The notes under the pieces: generated by a model
What the model was told of the DNA's origin: nothing
The model's input: only the letters and a program-made list of their open reading frames with translations
Database searches by the model: none
Program-made: the position numbers and the translations under genes
Part shown: positions 63,347 through 64,000 of the stretch, one piece after another
Layout of the letters: each line of letters starts with the position of its first letter
Numbering within the stretch: position 1 is the stretch's first letter
NCBI GenBank assembly: GCA_036264355.1
Contig: DATARD010000080.1
Span: 1-64,000, forward strand
Source of the DNA: UBA5704 sp036264355
GTDB lineage: Bacteria > Acidobacteriota > Thermoanaerobaculia > Multivoradales > UBA5704
Direction: 5' to 3'
DNA length: 64,000 bases

Positions 63347-64000
63347 ATGAGCAATGTTTCCGTGTTCCCCACTCCCGAGCCCGAGCGCTCGCATGAAGGC
63401 TCCGTGAGCCATGCCGGCCACCTCATCGCCCCTCACGGGGGCGAGCTGATCAATCTGCTGGCCGACGATGAGCGGGCCGCCGAGCTGAAGGCGGCATCCC
63501 GCGACTGGCCGTCCTGGGACCTGACGGGCCGCCAGCTCTGCGATCTCGAGCTGCTGCTGAACGGCGGCTTCTCGCCGCTCACCGGCTTCATGAAGCGCGC
63601 CGACCACGACGCGGTCTGCTCCTCGATGCGCCTCGCCGACGGCACCCTGTGGCCCATCCCGATCCTGCTCGACGTGCCGCGCGAGCTGGCCGACAAGCTC
63701 GCCAAGCAGAAGATGCTGGCGCTGCGCGATCCCGAAGGGGTGATGCTCGCCGCCTTGCACATCGAGGAGATCTGGGACCTCGACCGCCAGGCGAGCGCCG
63801 CGGCGACCTTCGGCACCACCGATCTCAAGCACCCCGGCGTCTCCTACATGGTGCAGAAGACCCACCCGGTGGCTCTCGGCGGCCGGCTGGAGGGATTGCA
63901 GCTCCCGATCCACTACGACTTCCGGTCGCTGCGCCAGACGCCGGCTGAGCTGCGCACCGAGCTGGCCCGCGAGGGGTGGCGTCGGGTGGTGGCGTTCCAG
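63347..64000 (+). CDS. sat: Sulfate adenylyltransferase (5' part, cut by window end)
   Basis: First 218 residues of an ATP sulfurylase: LIAPHGGELINLLADDERAA, LTGRQLCDLELLLNGGFSPL with TGFM, and GTLWPIPILLDVPRELADKL belong to the N-terminal PUA-like domain. It forms adenosine phosphosulfate from sulfate and ATP. The gene is open to the window end. Many relatives of this type carry an APS-kinase domain at the C-terminus; that cannot be seen here. GTGAGGA precedes ATG 63347. Confidence 0.92.
   Translation, partial: MSNVSVFPTPEPERSHEGSVSHAGHLIAPHGGELINLLADDERAAELKAASRDWPSWDLTGRQLCDLELLLNGGFSPLTGFMKRADHDAVCSSMRLADGTLWPIPILLDVPRELADKLAKQKMLALRDPEGVMLAALHIEEIWDLDRQASAAATFGTTDLKHPGVSYMVQKTHPVALGGRLEGLQLPIHYDFRSLRQTPAELRTELAREGWRRVVAFQ

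Overview
The window looks like a chromosomal segment of a high-GC soil-type bacterium, most likely an acidobacterium (Thermoanaerobaculia/Holophagae-like). This is inferred from a group 1h (actinobacterial-type, high-affinity) [NiFe] hydrogenase cluster, a DUF4157/eCIS-core protein, a propeller-GGDEF protein, zinc-finger/TPR proteins and a Wza/Wzc exopolysaccharide operon. No rRNA or tRNA gene was seen, and taxonomy cannot be proved from this piece.

Layout. 1-1643: an SSB lacking the acidic tip, then mostly non-coding DNA with a 22-nt tandem array. 1644-22457: the hydrogenase locus. hypBA run leftwards. Rightwards come hhyS, a 74-residue unknown, hhyL, a NifU-domain protein, DUF5947-like, DUF6084-like, a large cluster protein fused in frame to the maturation protease (a 33-residue DUF6893-like membrane peptide is encoded out of frame across the junction), hypC, hypD, hypE, a double-SIS protein, a UXX-star glutaredoxin-like protein and hypF. 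Together they encode a cytoplasmic oxygen-tolerant uptake hydrogenase, assembly of its Fe-S clusters and NiFe(CN)2CO site, and C-terminal processing of the large subunit. Two insertions interrupt the locus: a DUF4157/glucosaminidase/SH3/annexin-like/CHAP-like protein between the protease and hypC, and about 4 kb between hypE and the SIS gene. The second holds a PD-(D/E)xK nuclease-like gene, a second copy of the hypE 3' end, an inverted-repeat-bounded element and two DUF4386 genes.

22420-26345: a phosphopantetheinyl transferase, then an unrecognised two-gene module (nucleoside-deoxyribosyltransferase/TIR-like domain fused to S1 repeats, plus a PIN nuclease), the best candidate for an undescribed defence-like system. 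26370-32320: a fused acyl-CoA carboxylase with a truncated, degenerate biotin-carboxylase part and a polyketide-dehydratase fragment cut by a 21-nt tandem array. 32365-33707: MNT-HEPN and HicBA toxin-antitoxin pairs. 33763-43318: an EamA transporter, a secreted sortilin-like propeller protein, a KimA-like permease, a thioesterase and a membrane diguanylate cyclase. 43388-45788: two zinc-finger proteins (one TPR) flanking a 41-residue peptide gene. 45972-50416: a patchwork of small oxidoreductase, regulator and toxin-antitoxin genes with duplicated remnants and another 21-nt array. 50429-53086: a SpoIIIAA-like ATPase with a C-terminal R3H-like domain and a DUF4097 protein. 53134-63235: exopolysaccharide synthesis and export. 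63347 to the end: the 5' part of a sulfate adenylyltransferase gene.

A recurring oddity is a set of tandem arrays with a 21- or 22-nt period (1279, 16678, 31902, 47630 and a 2.5-unit example at 43357). Each has a different unit sequence, and most units have a short dyad core. They lie next to gene breaks, inside an inverted-repeat element, or run into a start codon.
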